From: Candidatus Sulfotelmatobacter sp.
GTDB lineage: Bacteria > Acidobacteriota > Terriglobia > Terriglobales > Acidobacteriaceae
Reading direction: 5' to 3'
DNA length: 7,767 nt
Assembly (NCBI GenBank): GCA_030037575.1
Contig: JASHRB010000455.1
Coordinates: 1-7,767 of the forward strand
The notes beneath the pieces were generated by a model. That model had not been told where the DNA came from. It made no database searches and was given only the letters and a program-made list of their open reading frames with translations. Made by a program: the position numbers and the translations under genes. Numbering within the stretch: the stretch's first letter is position 1; the number at the start of each line of letters is the position of its first letter. Positions 1 through 5,858 of this stretch are shown one piece after another.

Positions 1-330
1 AAGCGAAAAAAAATATTAGACCGCGCAAGCGGCTACTTCCTGACAAAATCGAAGCTCTATCGATCGGCGAAAGAAGCGGTCGAGCGAGGGCTCAAATTCG
101 CCTATACCGGGCGCAAGCAGCGCAAGCGGCAGTATCGCGCGCTGTGGATCGTGCGCATTGGCGCGGCTGCGAAGCTGAACGGGTTGAGCTACAGCCAGTT
201 CATCCACGGACTGAAGAAAGCGGGAGTCGAACTCGATCGCAAGATTCTCGCGGACCTCGCGGTGAAGGATGCAGCTGCGTTTAAGAGCTTGGCCGAGCAG
301 GCCAGGGCGGGCGCCGGCGGGATGGCATAG
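1..330 (+). CDS. rplT: Ribosomal protein L20 (bL20), 5' truncated by window edge
   Basis: Frame 1 is open from the first base to TAG at 328-330 and encodes 109 residues. They align end to end with bL20 from about residue 14 of the E. coli protein: [12 protein letters not shown], then [17 protein letters not shown], then [31 protein letters not shown]. These match E. coli HKKILKQAKGYY, DRRQRKRQFRQLWIARI and [29 protein letters not shown]. Only about 13 N-terminal residues are missing. bL20 binds 23S rRNA early in assembly of the large subunit and in several bacteria also represses its own operon. In many bacteria it follows infC and rpmI and precedes pheST, exactly as here. The C-terminal tail ([11 protein letters not shown]) is short and Gly/Ala-rich, as is common. 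Identity is very secure; the true start lies outside the window. Confidence 0.97.
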   Translation, partial: KRKKILDRASGYFLTKSKLYRSAKEAVERGLKFAYTGRKQRKRQYRALWIVRIGAAAKLNGLSYSQFIHGLKKAGVELDRKILADLAVKDAAAFKSLAEQARAGAGGMA

Positions 331-558
331 TCGATAACGCTTCGGCATTCTGTACCGATCAATAATTTCAGTCGCAAAGGGTCATCCGGAGCTGCTCGCG
401 GGCGCAAAAAGCCTGCCGAGAGCAAGTAGGAATCTGCTTTTTGAGGCAGTGTGGGGAAATCGCTTGCTGTGGCAAAAGATTTACGCGGCCGATAGGCATG
501 CTGCGAATCGGCTCCCGCGGCTCGGGACGACAATTTCGTAGAGGAGCAACGGCAGATC
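331..558 (+). other. rplT-pheS intergenic leader, no gene seen
   Basis: This is 228 bp without a convincing coding region. I looked for a phenylalanine-rich leader peptide (as in E. coli pheL) and for a T-box signature and found neither. Small imperfect inverted repeats are visible: GCTC.CGG paired with CCG.GAGC around 394-423, CTGC/GCAG around 434-449, and TCCCG/CGGGA (513-517 and 523-527) just upstream of the pheS ribosome binding site. None is followed by a T-tract, so no intrinsic terminator can be called. No clear -35/-10 pair was recognised. pheS may be read through from the ribosomal-protein genes or from a local promoter; the sequence does not decide this. Confidence 0.4.
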
Positions 559-1683
559 GTGGCATACACCGTTCCCAAACTGGCGGACTATTCAGCAGCA
601 GCACTGACGAGCGCCGCGGCGGAGTGTGTGCGCGAGTGTGCCAGGGAAGCGAACCGTGTTCGTACTGTAGCTGAACTCAAGGCATTTCGCGATCGCTGGC
701 TGGCGCGGAAGGGTGGAGTTCTCACGCAGATCAACGATTTGTGGCTGAAGAATGCACCGAAAGAGGCGAAGCGCGAGGCTGGCATGGGCGTAAACCAACT
801 GAAAGCCCGCATTCAGGAGATCGTTGCGAGCGCCATTGCCCCCCCCGTCGAACCCGCGCTCGCCCGTTGCGAAACTGTAGACCGCGTTGATGTTTCCCTC
901 CCCGGCATCCGCCGCCCGATCGGCGCCGAGCATCCTGTGATGCGAGCGTCGCGCGAAATGTGCGCGGTGTTTCAGAGACTGGGATTCTCCATTGCCGAAG
1001 GTCCGGTCGTCGAAACCGATTACTACAATTTCGAGGCGCTGAACTTTCCTCCCAATCATCCGGCACGCGACACGCAGGATACGCTGTTCATCGCCGGGCA
1101 GCAGTCGAAACCGCAGCGTGAGCGGTTGCTGCTGCGCACGCACACTTCGCCGGTGCAGATTCGCACCATGGAAAAGATGCGGCCCCCGATTCGTATCGTG
1201 ATCCCGGGCACCGTGCATCGCAACGACCCTCCCGATGCGAGCCACTCGCCCATGTTTCATCAGATCGAAGGATTGGCCGTCGATCGGAACATCACCTTCG
1301 GCAATCTCAAGGGCACGCTCGATCACACGATGAAAGAATTTTTCGGCTCGAGTGTGAAGACAAGTTTTCGCCCCTCGTTTTTTCCCTTCACCGAGCCGAG
1401 CGCGGAGATGTATGTTTCGTGCTTCATCTGCGGCGGAAGCGGGAACCGCGAGAGCGGGCCGTGCCGTCCATGCAAGCAAACGGGGTGGATCGAGATTCTC
1501 GGCTGCGGTATGGTCGATCCCAATGTGTTCGAGTTCGTGAAGGACAACGGCTATGACCCCAAGAAAATTTCGGGATTCGCTTTTGGCATGGGCGCGGACC
1601 GCATCGCGCTGCTGAAGTACGGAGTGGACGACATTCAGTTGTTTTTTCAGGGAGACGTGAGATTTTTGCGGCAGTGGGCGTGA
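559..1683 (+). CDS. pheS: Phenylalanyl-tRNA synthetase alpha subunit with zinc-ribbon insertion
   Basis: Catalytic alpha subunit of the cytoplasmic (alpha-beta)2 PheRS, which charges tRNA-Phe with phenylalanine using ATP. It has 374 residues against 327 in E. coli. Residues 1-100 are the N-terminal helical arm. The class II core follows: HPVMRASREMCAVFQRLGF near 125-143, DTQDTLFI near 171-178, motif 2 as GTVHRNDPPDASHSPMFHQIEG (217-238), FFPFTEPSAE (274-283), and motif 3 as GFAFGMGADRIALLKYGVDD (339-358). Ala341 matches E. coli Ala294 in the Phe pocket. Between PSAE and ILGCGMVDP lies an insertion with C288-x2-C291 and C302-x2-C305, absent from E. coli PheS and probably a zinc knuckle. The start is GTG, the only start codon after an in-frame stop at 493-495, with AGGAG at 542-546 and a rather long 12-nt spacer. 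Ends 79 bp before pheT, so co-transcription is likely. Confidence 0.96.
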   Translation: MAYTVPKLADYSAAALTSAAAECVRECAREANRVRTVAELKAFRDRWLARKGGVLTQINDLWLKNAPKEAKREAGMGVNQLKARIQEIVASAIAPPVEPALARCETVDRVDVSLPGIRRPIGAEHPVMRASREMCAVFQRLGFSIAEGPVVETDYYNFEALNFPPNHPARDTQDTLFIAGQQSKPQRERLLLRTHTSPVQIRTMEKMRPPIRIVIPGTVHRNDPPDASHSPMFHQIEGLAVDRNITFGNLKGTLDHTMKEFFGSSVKTSFRPSFFPFTEPSAEMYVSCFICGGSGNRESGPCRPCKQTGWIEILGCGMVDPNVFEFVKDNGYDPKKISGFAFGMGADRIALLKYGVDDIQLFFQGDVRFLRQWA

Positions 1684-1715
1684 CCCGGTCGCGGGCGTCC
1701 GCAAACGTGCTGTTA

Positions 1716-1738
1716 GCCCGAGCAAAGTCGAGGAACCC
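1716..1738 (+). repeat. Possible degenerate dispersed intergenic repeat
   Basis: The 79-bp pheS-pheT spacer contains CGAGCAAAGTCGAGGAACCC (1719-1738). The complement reads GGGTTCCTCGACTTTGCTCG, which resembles the CTTCGACTTCGCTCAGG-type sequence I recall as dispersed between genes in many bacterial genomes. Only one copy is present in this window, so its repeat nature is inferred from memory. It lies upstream of the pheT ribosome binding site (GGAAG at 1748-1752). Confidence 0.25.
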
Positions 1739-1762
1739 GCTTTTCGCGGAAGTTGGCGCGGG

Positions 1763-3892
1763 ATGAAACTTTCTGCACAATGGATTCGCGATTTTGTCGA
1801 CCTGGCGGTCGACGACCAACGGCTGGCCCAGGATTTAACTGCGGTCGGCGTCGCGGTTGAAAGCATCAGCGGGTCGGGCGCCGATTGTGTGTTCGAGATG
1901 GAAATCGGGACGAATCGTCCTGATGCCATGAATCATTACGGAGTTGCGCGCGAGGCGGCGGCGATTTATGACCTGCCCTTAAAACAGTTGTCAGTCGCCC
2001 GTTCTCCGTCGGCAGCCCAGGCTTCGCCGACTGGGGCCTTCCCCATCGCCGTCGAGGAGCCTGCCCTTTGTCCGCGATTTTCGGCGCGGGTGATCCGCGG
2101 AACGGACATCAAACCGTCTCCACGAGAAATTGCTCATCGCCTGCAGTTGCTCGATCAGCGGCCGATTTCGAATGCCGTCGATGCCACGAATTATGTCTTA
2201 TGGCAGATGGGCAAGCCGACGCACGTCTTCGATATGGATCTGCTCGAAGGCCGACGGCTCATCATTCGTCCTGCGAAAAACGGAGAAAAGCTGAAGACGC
2301 TCGACGGGGTCGAGCGCACGCTCACGGCGGAAGACCTGGTTGTTGCCGATGCAAAAAGACCCGTCGGTCTTGCCGGAGTCATGGGCGGCTTCGACACGAT
2401 GATTACCGACAAAACGAAAAATATTTTGATCGAGTCGGCGTGGTGGGACCCGTTGACTGTGCGAAAGACGGCTCGGCGGCACGGGATTCATACGGACGCA
2501 TCGCATCGCTTCGAGCGCGGAGCGGATTTCGAATCGACGGTGCCGTCGTGCGACCTGGTCGCGGAATTGATTCTGTCTTCCGGCGGCGGAGAATTGATTG
2601 GCGATGTGATCGACGTGGTGTCAAACAAGCTGGATCAGGCGCCGATAATTCTGCGGTTGAGCGAAGTGCACCGCGTCCTGGGCGGCAATCTGAAGACGGT
2701 CGAGATTTTTCGCATCCTGAAAAAGCTGGGCTTCGGATTGATCCCCGAAGGCCAGGCGGGGATCGAATTTGAAGTTCGTATTCCCAGCTGGCGGCTGGAT
2801 GTGGAGCGCGAAATCGATCTGATTGAGGAGATCGCGCGGATGCACGGCTACGACAAGTTCGAAAACACTTTGCCGGCATACAGCGGAGCAGTGGTGGAAC
2901 CGCCGAATGCCGCGATGGACAAGGCTTTGCTCCAACGGGCGCTGGCGCTCGGATACAACGAGGCGATATCTCTCAGCTTTATTTCGCATGAAGATGCGGA
3001 GACATTTTCGGCGGCCACGGTGTTGGAGCTCGAGAATCCGTTGAGCGCAGAAGCGAGCGTGATGCGGACAACCATGGTTCCCGGAATGCTCGGCATGCTG
3101 GCGTGGAACCTCAATCGCGACTTGGATGACGTGCGCTTGTTGGAGATGGGCCATGTTTACGAAATGCGCGACGGCGATCGGGTTGAGCCGGCGCGCCTCT
3201 GTTTGGGAGCGACAGCGAGCGCAGTGAGAGCGGAAATTTCACCGGAGTCGGCGATCGACATCAGTTCCGCAGGGGCAAATTCCCCATCCGCTCGCGAAAA
3301 TCGTGGAAAAGACGGTGCAGCCCGCCCGCAAGTGGCGGAAGAGTTTCGCTGCTTCAAGGGCGATGTGGAAAATTTGCTCAGCGCGGTTGCCCATGACGAA
3401 CTGACTTTTGATCGGCAAACGGCGGAGTATTTCCATCCGGGACGATCGGCGCGGGTACTGATGGATGGCATGCCAGTCGCTCAGTTTGGCCAGATCGCGG
3501 AATCGGTGAAGAACGAGAGAAAGCTGCGGCGGGATCTATATCTTGCCGAGTTCGATCTCGATCAGTTGCATGCTCGTGGGTTGCGGAGGATGGTGTATCA
3601 GGCCCTGGCCAGGTTTCCCGCGGTCGAACGCGATTTTTCGTTCGTATTTTCCGACGACGTAGAATTCCTGGCGATGTGGCGGGCTGTTCGTGCCTTGCGA
3701 ATTGCGCAAGTGCGCGACTTCAAACCGGTCGAGATTTTTCGTGGTGGATCGATTGCGGCGGGGAAATATTCGATTTTGCTGAGGATGCGCTTGCAGTCGG
3801 ATGAAGCTACCCTGCGAGATGAGCTGATCGCGCACTGGTCGGAGAAGATTGTGGGCGCACTCCGGCAGTTGGGTGGAGTGCAGCGCGCATAG
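1763..3892 (+). CDS. pheT: Phenylalanyl-tRNA synthetase beta subunit lacking tRNA-binding domain
   Basis: Beta subunit of PheRS, partner of PheS. It holds the editing site that hydrolyses Tyr-tRNA-Phe and helps bind tRNA. It has 709 residues against about 795 in E. coli. Order of parts: B1 start MKLSAQWIRDFVDL (1-14); a direct jump at about residues 33-44 to FEMEIGTNRPDAMNHYGVARE (44-64); B3/B4 editing module about 95-265 with NAVDATNYVLWQMGKPTHVFD (137-157) and RRHGIHTDASHRFERG (238-253); B5 about 292-370; the catalytic-like B6/B7 core about 375-600; and FDX-ACB anticodon-binding domain about 613-706 (RFPAVERDFSFVF, then GKYSILLRMRLQ). The EMAP-II/Trbp111-type B2 domain, roughly residues 39-148 in E. 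coli, is absent. Residues about 485-526 are a Ser/Ala/Arg-rich insertion. ATG with GGAAG 10 nt upstream. The reading frame is intact, so the domain loss looks like architecture rather than decay. Confidence 0.95.
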   Translation: MKLSAQWIRDFVDLAVDDQRLAQDLTAVGVAVESISGSGADCVFEMEIGTNRPDAMNHYGVAREAAAIYDLPLKQLSVARSPSAAQASPTGAFPIAVEEPALCPRFSARVIRGTDIKPSPREIAHRLQLLDQRPISNAVDATNYVLWQMGKPTHVFDMDLLEGRRLIIRPAKNGEKLKTLDGVERTLTAEDLVVADAKRPVGLAGVMGGFDTMITDKTKNILIESAWWDPLTVRKTARRHGIHTDASHRFERGADFESTVPSCDLVAELILSSGGGELIGDVIDVVSNKLDQAPIILRLSEVHRVLGGNLKTVEIFRILKKLGFGLIPEGQAGIEFEVRIPSWRLDVEREIDLIEEIARMHGYDKFENTLPAYSGAVVEPPNAAMDKALLQRALALGYNEAISLSFISHEDAETFSAATVLELENPLSAEASVMRTTMVPGMLGMLAWNLNRDLDDVRLLEMGHVYEMRDGDRVEPARLCLGATASAVRAEISPESAIDISSAGANSPSARENRGKDGAARPQVAEEFRCFKGDVENLLSAVAHDELTFDRQTAEYFHPGRSARVLMDGMPVAQFGQIAESVKNERKLRRDLYLAEFDLDQLHARGLRRMVYQALARFPAVERDFSFVFSDDVEFLAMWRAVRALRIAQVRDFKPVEIFRGGSIAAGKYSILLRMRLQSDEATLRDELIAHWSEKIVGALRQLGGVQRA

Positions 3893-3913
3893 CTCGGACA
3901 CCGGCAACTGGGT

Positions 3914-3957
3914 TCTCGATGCCCCGAGATCTCTCAGGCGCGCTCAGGAAAGCGCGC
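3914..3957 (+). terminator. Two tandem hairpins after pheT, possible weak terminator
   Basis: Downstream of the pheT stop there is TCTCG (3914-3918) pairing with CGAGA (3925-3929), then a stronger GCGCGCT (3938-3944) pairing perfectly with AGCGCGC (3951-3957) across a 6-nt CAGGAA loop. No run of T follows, so this is not a canonical intrinsic terminator. It could end or attenuate pheT transcription, or simply be a structured leader of the next gene, which starts 36 bp later. Confidence 0.3.
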
Positions 3958-3993
3958 GCGCGTTCGGCACGACGCATTAGGAGCAATGGCGGG

Positions 3994-4794
3994 ATGAAAT
4001 ATTGCAGATTTCAACTGAAGGGTCAGCCGCAATATGGGTTTGTCGAGCCGGTTGCAGGGCGCGAATCGATCGTGCGAATTCTCTTGACGCCGCCCGAAGA
4101 ATCGGATGGAGACGTCGAAGGACTGCGCTCCCGGCGAATCGAGCCAATCACGCTCGAGGAAGCCGAGTTGCTGGTTCCCGGGAGGCCGTCGAAGATCGTT
4201 TGCGTGGGACGCAATTATCGCGAGCATGCGAAAGAGTTGGGGAATGAGGTTCCCACTGAGCCGGCGATTTTTCTGAAGCCGGATTCGGCTCTGCTGGCGC
4301 CGGGAGGGATGGTTAAGCGTCCAAAGATTTCACAGCGAGTCGACTACGAGGGCGAGCTGTGCATCGTGGTTGGCAAAAAGTGCCGGCACATTCGCGAGGA
4401 TGAAGATGTGCGGCCGTACATTTTGGGATATACCTGCTTGAACGATGTGACCGCGCGCGATCTGCAAAAAAAAGACGGGCAATGGACGCGGGGGAAGAGC
4501 TTTGACACCTTTTGTCCGGTGGGGCCGCTGGTGGCCGATGGGATCGATCCGTGGGCGGGTGTGCGCGTGGAAACGCGCGTGAATGGTGAGCTAAAGCAGT
4601 CGGCGACGACAAAGGATTTTTTGTTTCCCGTCGATCTGGTGATGCGGTACATCACCGCTGTGATGACGCTGCTGCCGGGAGATCTGATCGCCACAGGTAC
4701 GCCGGAAGGTGTCGGTCCGGTGAAAGGGGGAGACATCATGGAAGTGAACGTCGAGGGATTGGGCACGCTCAGGAATCCGGTGGTGGAGGAGTAG
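3994..4794 (+). CDS. Fumarylacetoacetate hydrolase family protein
   Basis: A 266-residue member of the FAH fold family, which cleaves or isomerises C-C bonds in oxo-acids using Mg2+ or Mn2+ (acylpyruvate hydrolases, oxaloacetate decarboxylases, 2-hydroxyhepta-2,4-diene-1,7-dioate isomerases). Residues 1-65 form the variable N-terminal part. The core starts at KIVCVGRNYREHAKELG (67-83). The metal ligands are visible as DYEGEL (Glu119, Glu121) and NDVTARD (Asp151). RGKSFDTFCPVGP (166-178) and GDLIATGTPEGVGP (229-242) complete the signature. This layout is closest to the FAHD1/HpcE-C-type enzymes. The substrate cannot be told, because no catabolic neighbours are present. The ATG at 3994 is preferred: AGGAG at 3979-3983 sits 10 nt upstream, and the upstream alternative at 3919 would add a basic low-complexity tail through the hairpins. 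The gene ends 3 bp from the convergent gene. Confidence 0.9.
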   Translation: MKYCRFQLKGQPQYGFVEPVAGRESIVRILLTPPEESDGDVEGLRSRRIEPITLEEAELLVPGRPSKIVCVGRNYREHAKELGNEVPTEPAIFLKPDSALLAPGGMVKRPKISQRVDYEGELCIVVGKKCRHIREDEDVRPYILGYTCLNDVTARDLQKKDGQWTRGKSFDTFCPVGPLVADGIDPWAGVRVETRVNGELKQSATTKDFLFPVDLVMRYITAVMTLLPGDLIATGTPEGVGPVKGGDIMEVNVEGLGTLRNPVVEE

Positions 4795-4797
4795 CGA

Positions 4798-5085
4798 TTA
4801 CTGCAGCCGGAAGCGTTCGCGCATGAGCCGCTGCAGGCGCGGCTTGTAGAGCAGGTCGTAGGCCAGTTCTTTGTCGGGGAACAAGGTGAGGGCGGCGCGC
4901 TTGGCACTCGCGGCGAGTTCTGAGGCTTCTTCAACAGTCAGGCTGGGGTCCTGACTGATCACCGAACTGACCATGCTCATCATAATTTGCAAGCGACGCA
5001 GCCGCTTGGCTTCATCCTCCGCGCTGTCCTGATCTGACGGAAGATTCGGTTTATTCGAATCGTCCGCCGGTTCTTCGATAGTCAT
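4798..5085 (-). CDS. Small protein of unknown function, 95 residues
   Basis: I do not recognise a named family. The predicted protein has an acidic, probably disordered N-terminus (1-27, rich in E, D, S, N, P). A helical segment AKRLRRLQIMMSMVSSVISQ follows (26-45), then TVEEASELAASAKRAALTLFPDKELAYDLLYKPRLQRLMRERFRLQ-type sequence to the end, which is basic and amphipathic. There is no signal peptide, no transmembrane run and no cysteine. The start at 5085 is chosen because AAGGGG (5096-5091) sits 5 nt upstream. The frame stays open to 5214, but the extension is compositionally different (Gln/Phe/Ser-rich). Its ATG overlaps the stop of a 20-codon ORF as ATGA. The gene converges on the FAH-family gene with a 3-bp gap, leaving no room for a separate intergenic terminator. 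A protein-binding or regulatory role is possible but unproven. Confidence 0.75.
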   Translation of the reverse strand: MTIEEPADDSNKPNLPSDQDSAEDEAKRLRRLQIMMSMVSSVISQDPSLTVEEASELAASAKRAALTLFPDKELAYDLLYKPRLQRLMRERFRLQ

Positions 5086-5144
5086 CCTGACCCCTTTTTC
5101 TGATCTTGCCGCGTCATGCCCCATTTGCGCTCGCTTACCACCAT
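5082..5144 (-). CDS. 20-codon upstream ORF, apparently translationally coupled
   Basis: On the minus strand, ATG at 5144-5142 opens a 20-codon frame encoding MVVSERKWGMTRQDQKKGSG and ending at TGA 5084-5082. It has the best ribosome binding site in this part of the window: AGGAG at 5158-5154, 9 nt before the ATG. Its TGA overlaps the ATG of the 95-residue gene in the ATGA arrangement typical of translational coupling. The peptide is basic, without membrane character and without a codon run that would suggest an amino-acid attenuator. It may serve only to deliver ribosomes to the next start. It could also be chance; such short frames have a high false-positive rate. Confidence 0.4.
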   Translation of the reverse strand: MVVSERKWGMTRQDQKKGSG

Positions 5145-5257
5145 TCTGCTCTTCTCCTGAGGAAAAGCAAACGGCCCGAAAGTGTTGCGGCTGGCGTACA
5201 CTGAAGAATTGCAATCCTTCGTTGGGGGCGTTAGCCGCTGAAAATCAGGGGTGAACT
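5145..5257. promoter_or_regulatory. Divergent control region between two small genes
   Basis: The 95-residue gene (with its mini-ORF) and the DUF2007 gene point away from each other, so both must be started from within this 113-bp interval or nearby. No convincing -35/-10 pair was recognised: TTGCGG and TACACT occur at about 5184-5202 but are too close to each other to form a standard promoter. A short GGC/GCC hairpin lies at about 5227-5237 (GGCGTTAGCC), just upstream of the ribosome binding site AGGGG (5247-5251) of the DUF2007 gene. Confidence 0.4.
5154..5158 (-). promoter_or_regulatory. Shine-Dalgarno AGGAG for the 20-codon ORF
   Basis: AGGAG on the minus strand with ideal spacing to ATG at 5144. 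It is stronger and better placed for the small upstream ORF than for any start of the 95-residue gene, so it is the main argument that the small ORF is translated. Confidence 0.45.
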
Positions 5258-5575
5258 ATGGCAGCACAGCCAATGCAAGATCAATCGCCGAATCCGAATG
5301 AGAAGCTGGTGAAGGTGTTCGAGAGCGAGTTGGAATCGGAGGCAATGGTGGTCAAAGGCCTGCTTGATTCCGCCGGGATCGACAGCGATCTGATGTCAGG
5401 TAGCCTCGTGCAGGAGACGTTTCCTGGCCTGGGCGGCGTGGTGATTCTGGTGCGCGAAGAAGATGCGGAACAGGCGCGGCGAATCATCGCGGAGTCGCGG
5501 GAAGGTCTGGCGGCCGGTGACGCCGCTGATATCGACGATGATGATTCTACCGAAGAGCTGCCGGCGGCGGAGTGA
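5258..5575 (+). CDS. DUF2007-type small putative signal-transducing protein
   Basis: A 105-residue protein. The core KLVKVFESELESEAMVVKGLLDSAGIDSDLMSG (17-48) followed by GGVVILVREEDAEQARRIIAE (59-79) fits the DUF2007 pattern: a beta strand, a helix containing the E-x-E-A-x-x-x-KGLL-x-x-AGI motif, and a second strand-helix ending in the V-x-EED-A-x-x-A-R-x-I-I signature. Pfam calls this family a putative prokaryotic signal-transducing protein, but the function is unproven. Members are small ferredoxin-like folds often found alone or fused to zinc ribbons. No Cys is present here, so there is no zinc ribbon. The N-terminal 15 residues and the acidic tail (IDDDDSTEELPAAE) are likely disordered. 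The start is ATG with AGGGG (5247-5251) 6 nt upstream. It is transcribed away from the 95-residue gene and toward rlmD. Confidence 0.82.
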   Translation: MAAQPMQDQSPNPNEKLVKVFESELESEAMVVKGLLDSAGIDSDLMSGSLVQETFPGLGGVVILVREEDAEQARRIIAESREGLAAGDAADIDDDDSTEELPAAE

Positions 5576-5858
5576 CCGAGCGGCCGTCGAGAAATAAGCT
5601 GACGGGGAGGTCGAGGTGGGTGTGCGATAGACGCGAACGCCAGAGCTTTCAGGCGCTCCCGCAGGTCGTTCGGAAGTCCGAACGAATTGTGGTATGCCAC
5701 CGAAAATGGCCGAAGGGCAGATTACGACAGGCCGGCACGACGAAATCCCAAACAACAATAGGGTGAGCGCTGAGCGCCCGCCGGAGCAGCAAACCGCGCA
5801 TGGGGGCCTTCTGCCCTTGCTGAAGGTTCCTGCTACCGGCCGCCTCATGCCGAAGTTG
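5576..5858. other. Non-coding spacer between convergent genes
   Basis: This is 283 bp between the DUF2007 stop and the rlmD stop. The open frames that cross it on either strand have no recognisable protein motif and no convincing ribosome binding site, so I treat it as non-coding. It contains a perfect 20-bp palindrome (5666-5685, listed separately), a CCGTC/GACGG pair (5584-5588 and 5601-5605) shortly after the DUF2007 stop, and a CCTTC/GAAGG pair near 5810-5830 shortly after the rlmD stop. Both genes must end transcription here, yet I see no T-tract terminator for either direction. Confidence 0.55.
5666..5685. repeat. Perfect 20-bp palindrome (9-bp arms, 2-bp centre)
   Basis: TCGTTCGGA-AG-TCCGAACGA: the arms 5666-5674 and 5677-5685 are exact reverse complements. 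As RNA it would fold with 8 bp and an AAGT loop on either strand, so it could serve as a bidirectional stop for the convergent genes on both sides, though without T-tracts. As DNA it is also shaped like a dimeric regulator site, which would be unusual between two gene ends. Confidence 0.6.

Noticed and set aside
331..558. T-box or Phe attenuator ahead of pheS
   Set aside because: No T-box core sequence, no Phe-codon run and no hairpin followed by a T-tract was found.
441..674. 77-codon + strand frame overlapping the pheS start, considered as a pheS leader peptide
   Set aside because: It has no phenylalanine run, no attenuator-like terminator and no good Shine-Dalgarno, and it overlaps pheS by more than 100 bp.
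592..1929. 445-codon open frame on the minus strand opposite pheS and the start of pheT
   Set aside because: It lies antisense to a certain gene and matches its codon-position GC pattern. The translation has no recognisable motif and runs across the intergenic gap without a ribosome binding site, so it is a GC-rich shadow frame.
3919..3993. Upstream ATG start for the FAH-family gene
   Set aside because: The extra 25 residues are Arg/Ala-rich, are encoded by the spacer hairpin and are not part of the family fold. The ATG at 3994 has an AGGAG ribosome binding site.
5086..5214. Longer N-terminus for the 95-residue minus-strand gene
   Set aside because: The 43-residue extension is compositionally different, and no start in it has a well-placed ribosome binding site. 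The strong AGGAG in this stretch serves a different frame.
5787..5799. 13-base direct repeat CAGCAAACCGCGC, second copy at 6226-6238 inside rlmD
   Set aside because: A 13-base match is within chance expectation for a window of this size, the surrounding similarity is weak, and one copy encodes ordinary rlmD residues.
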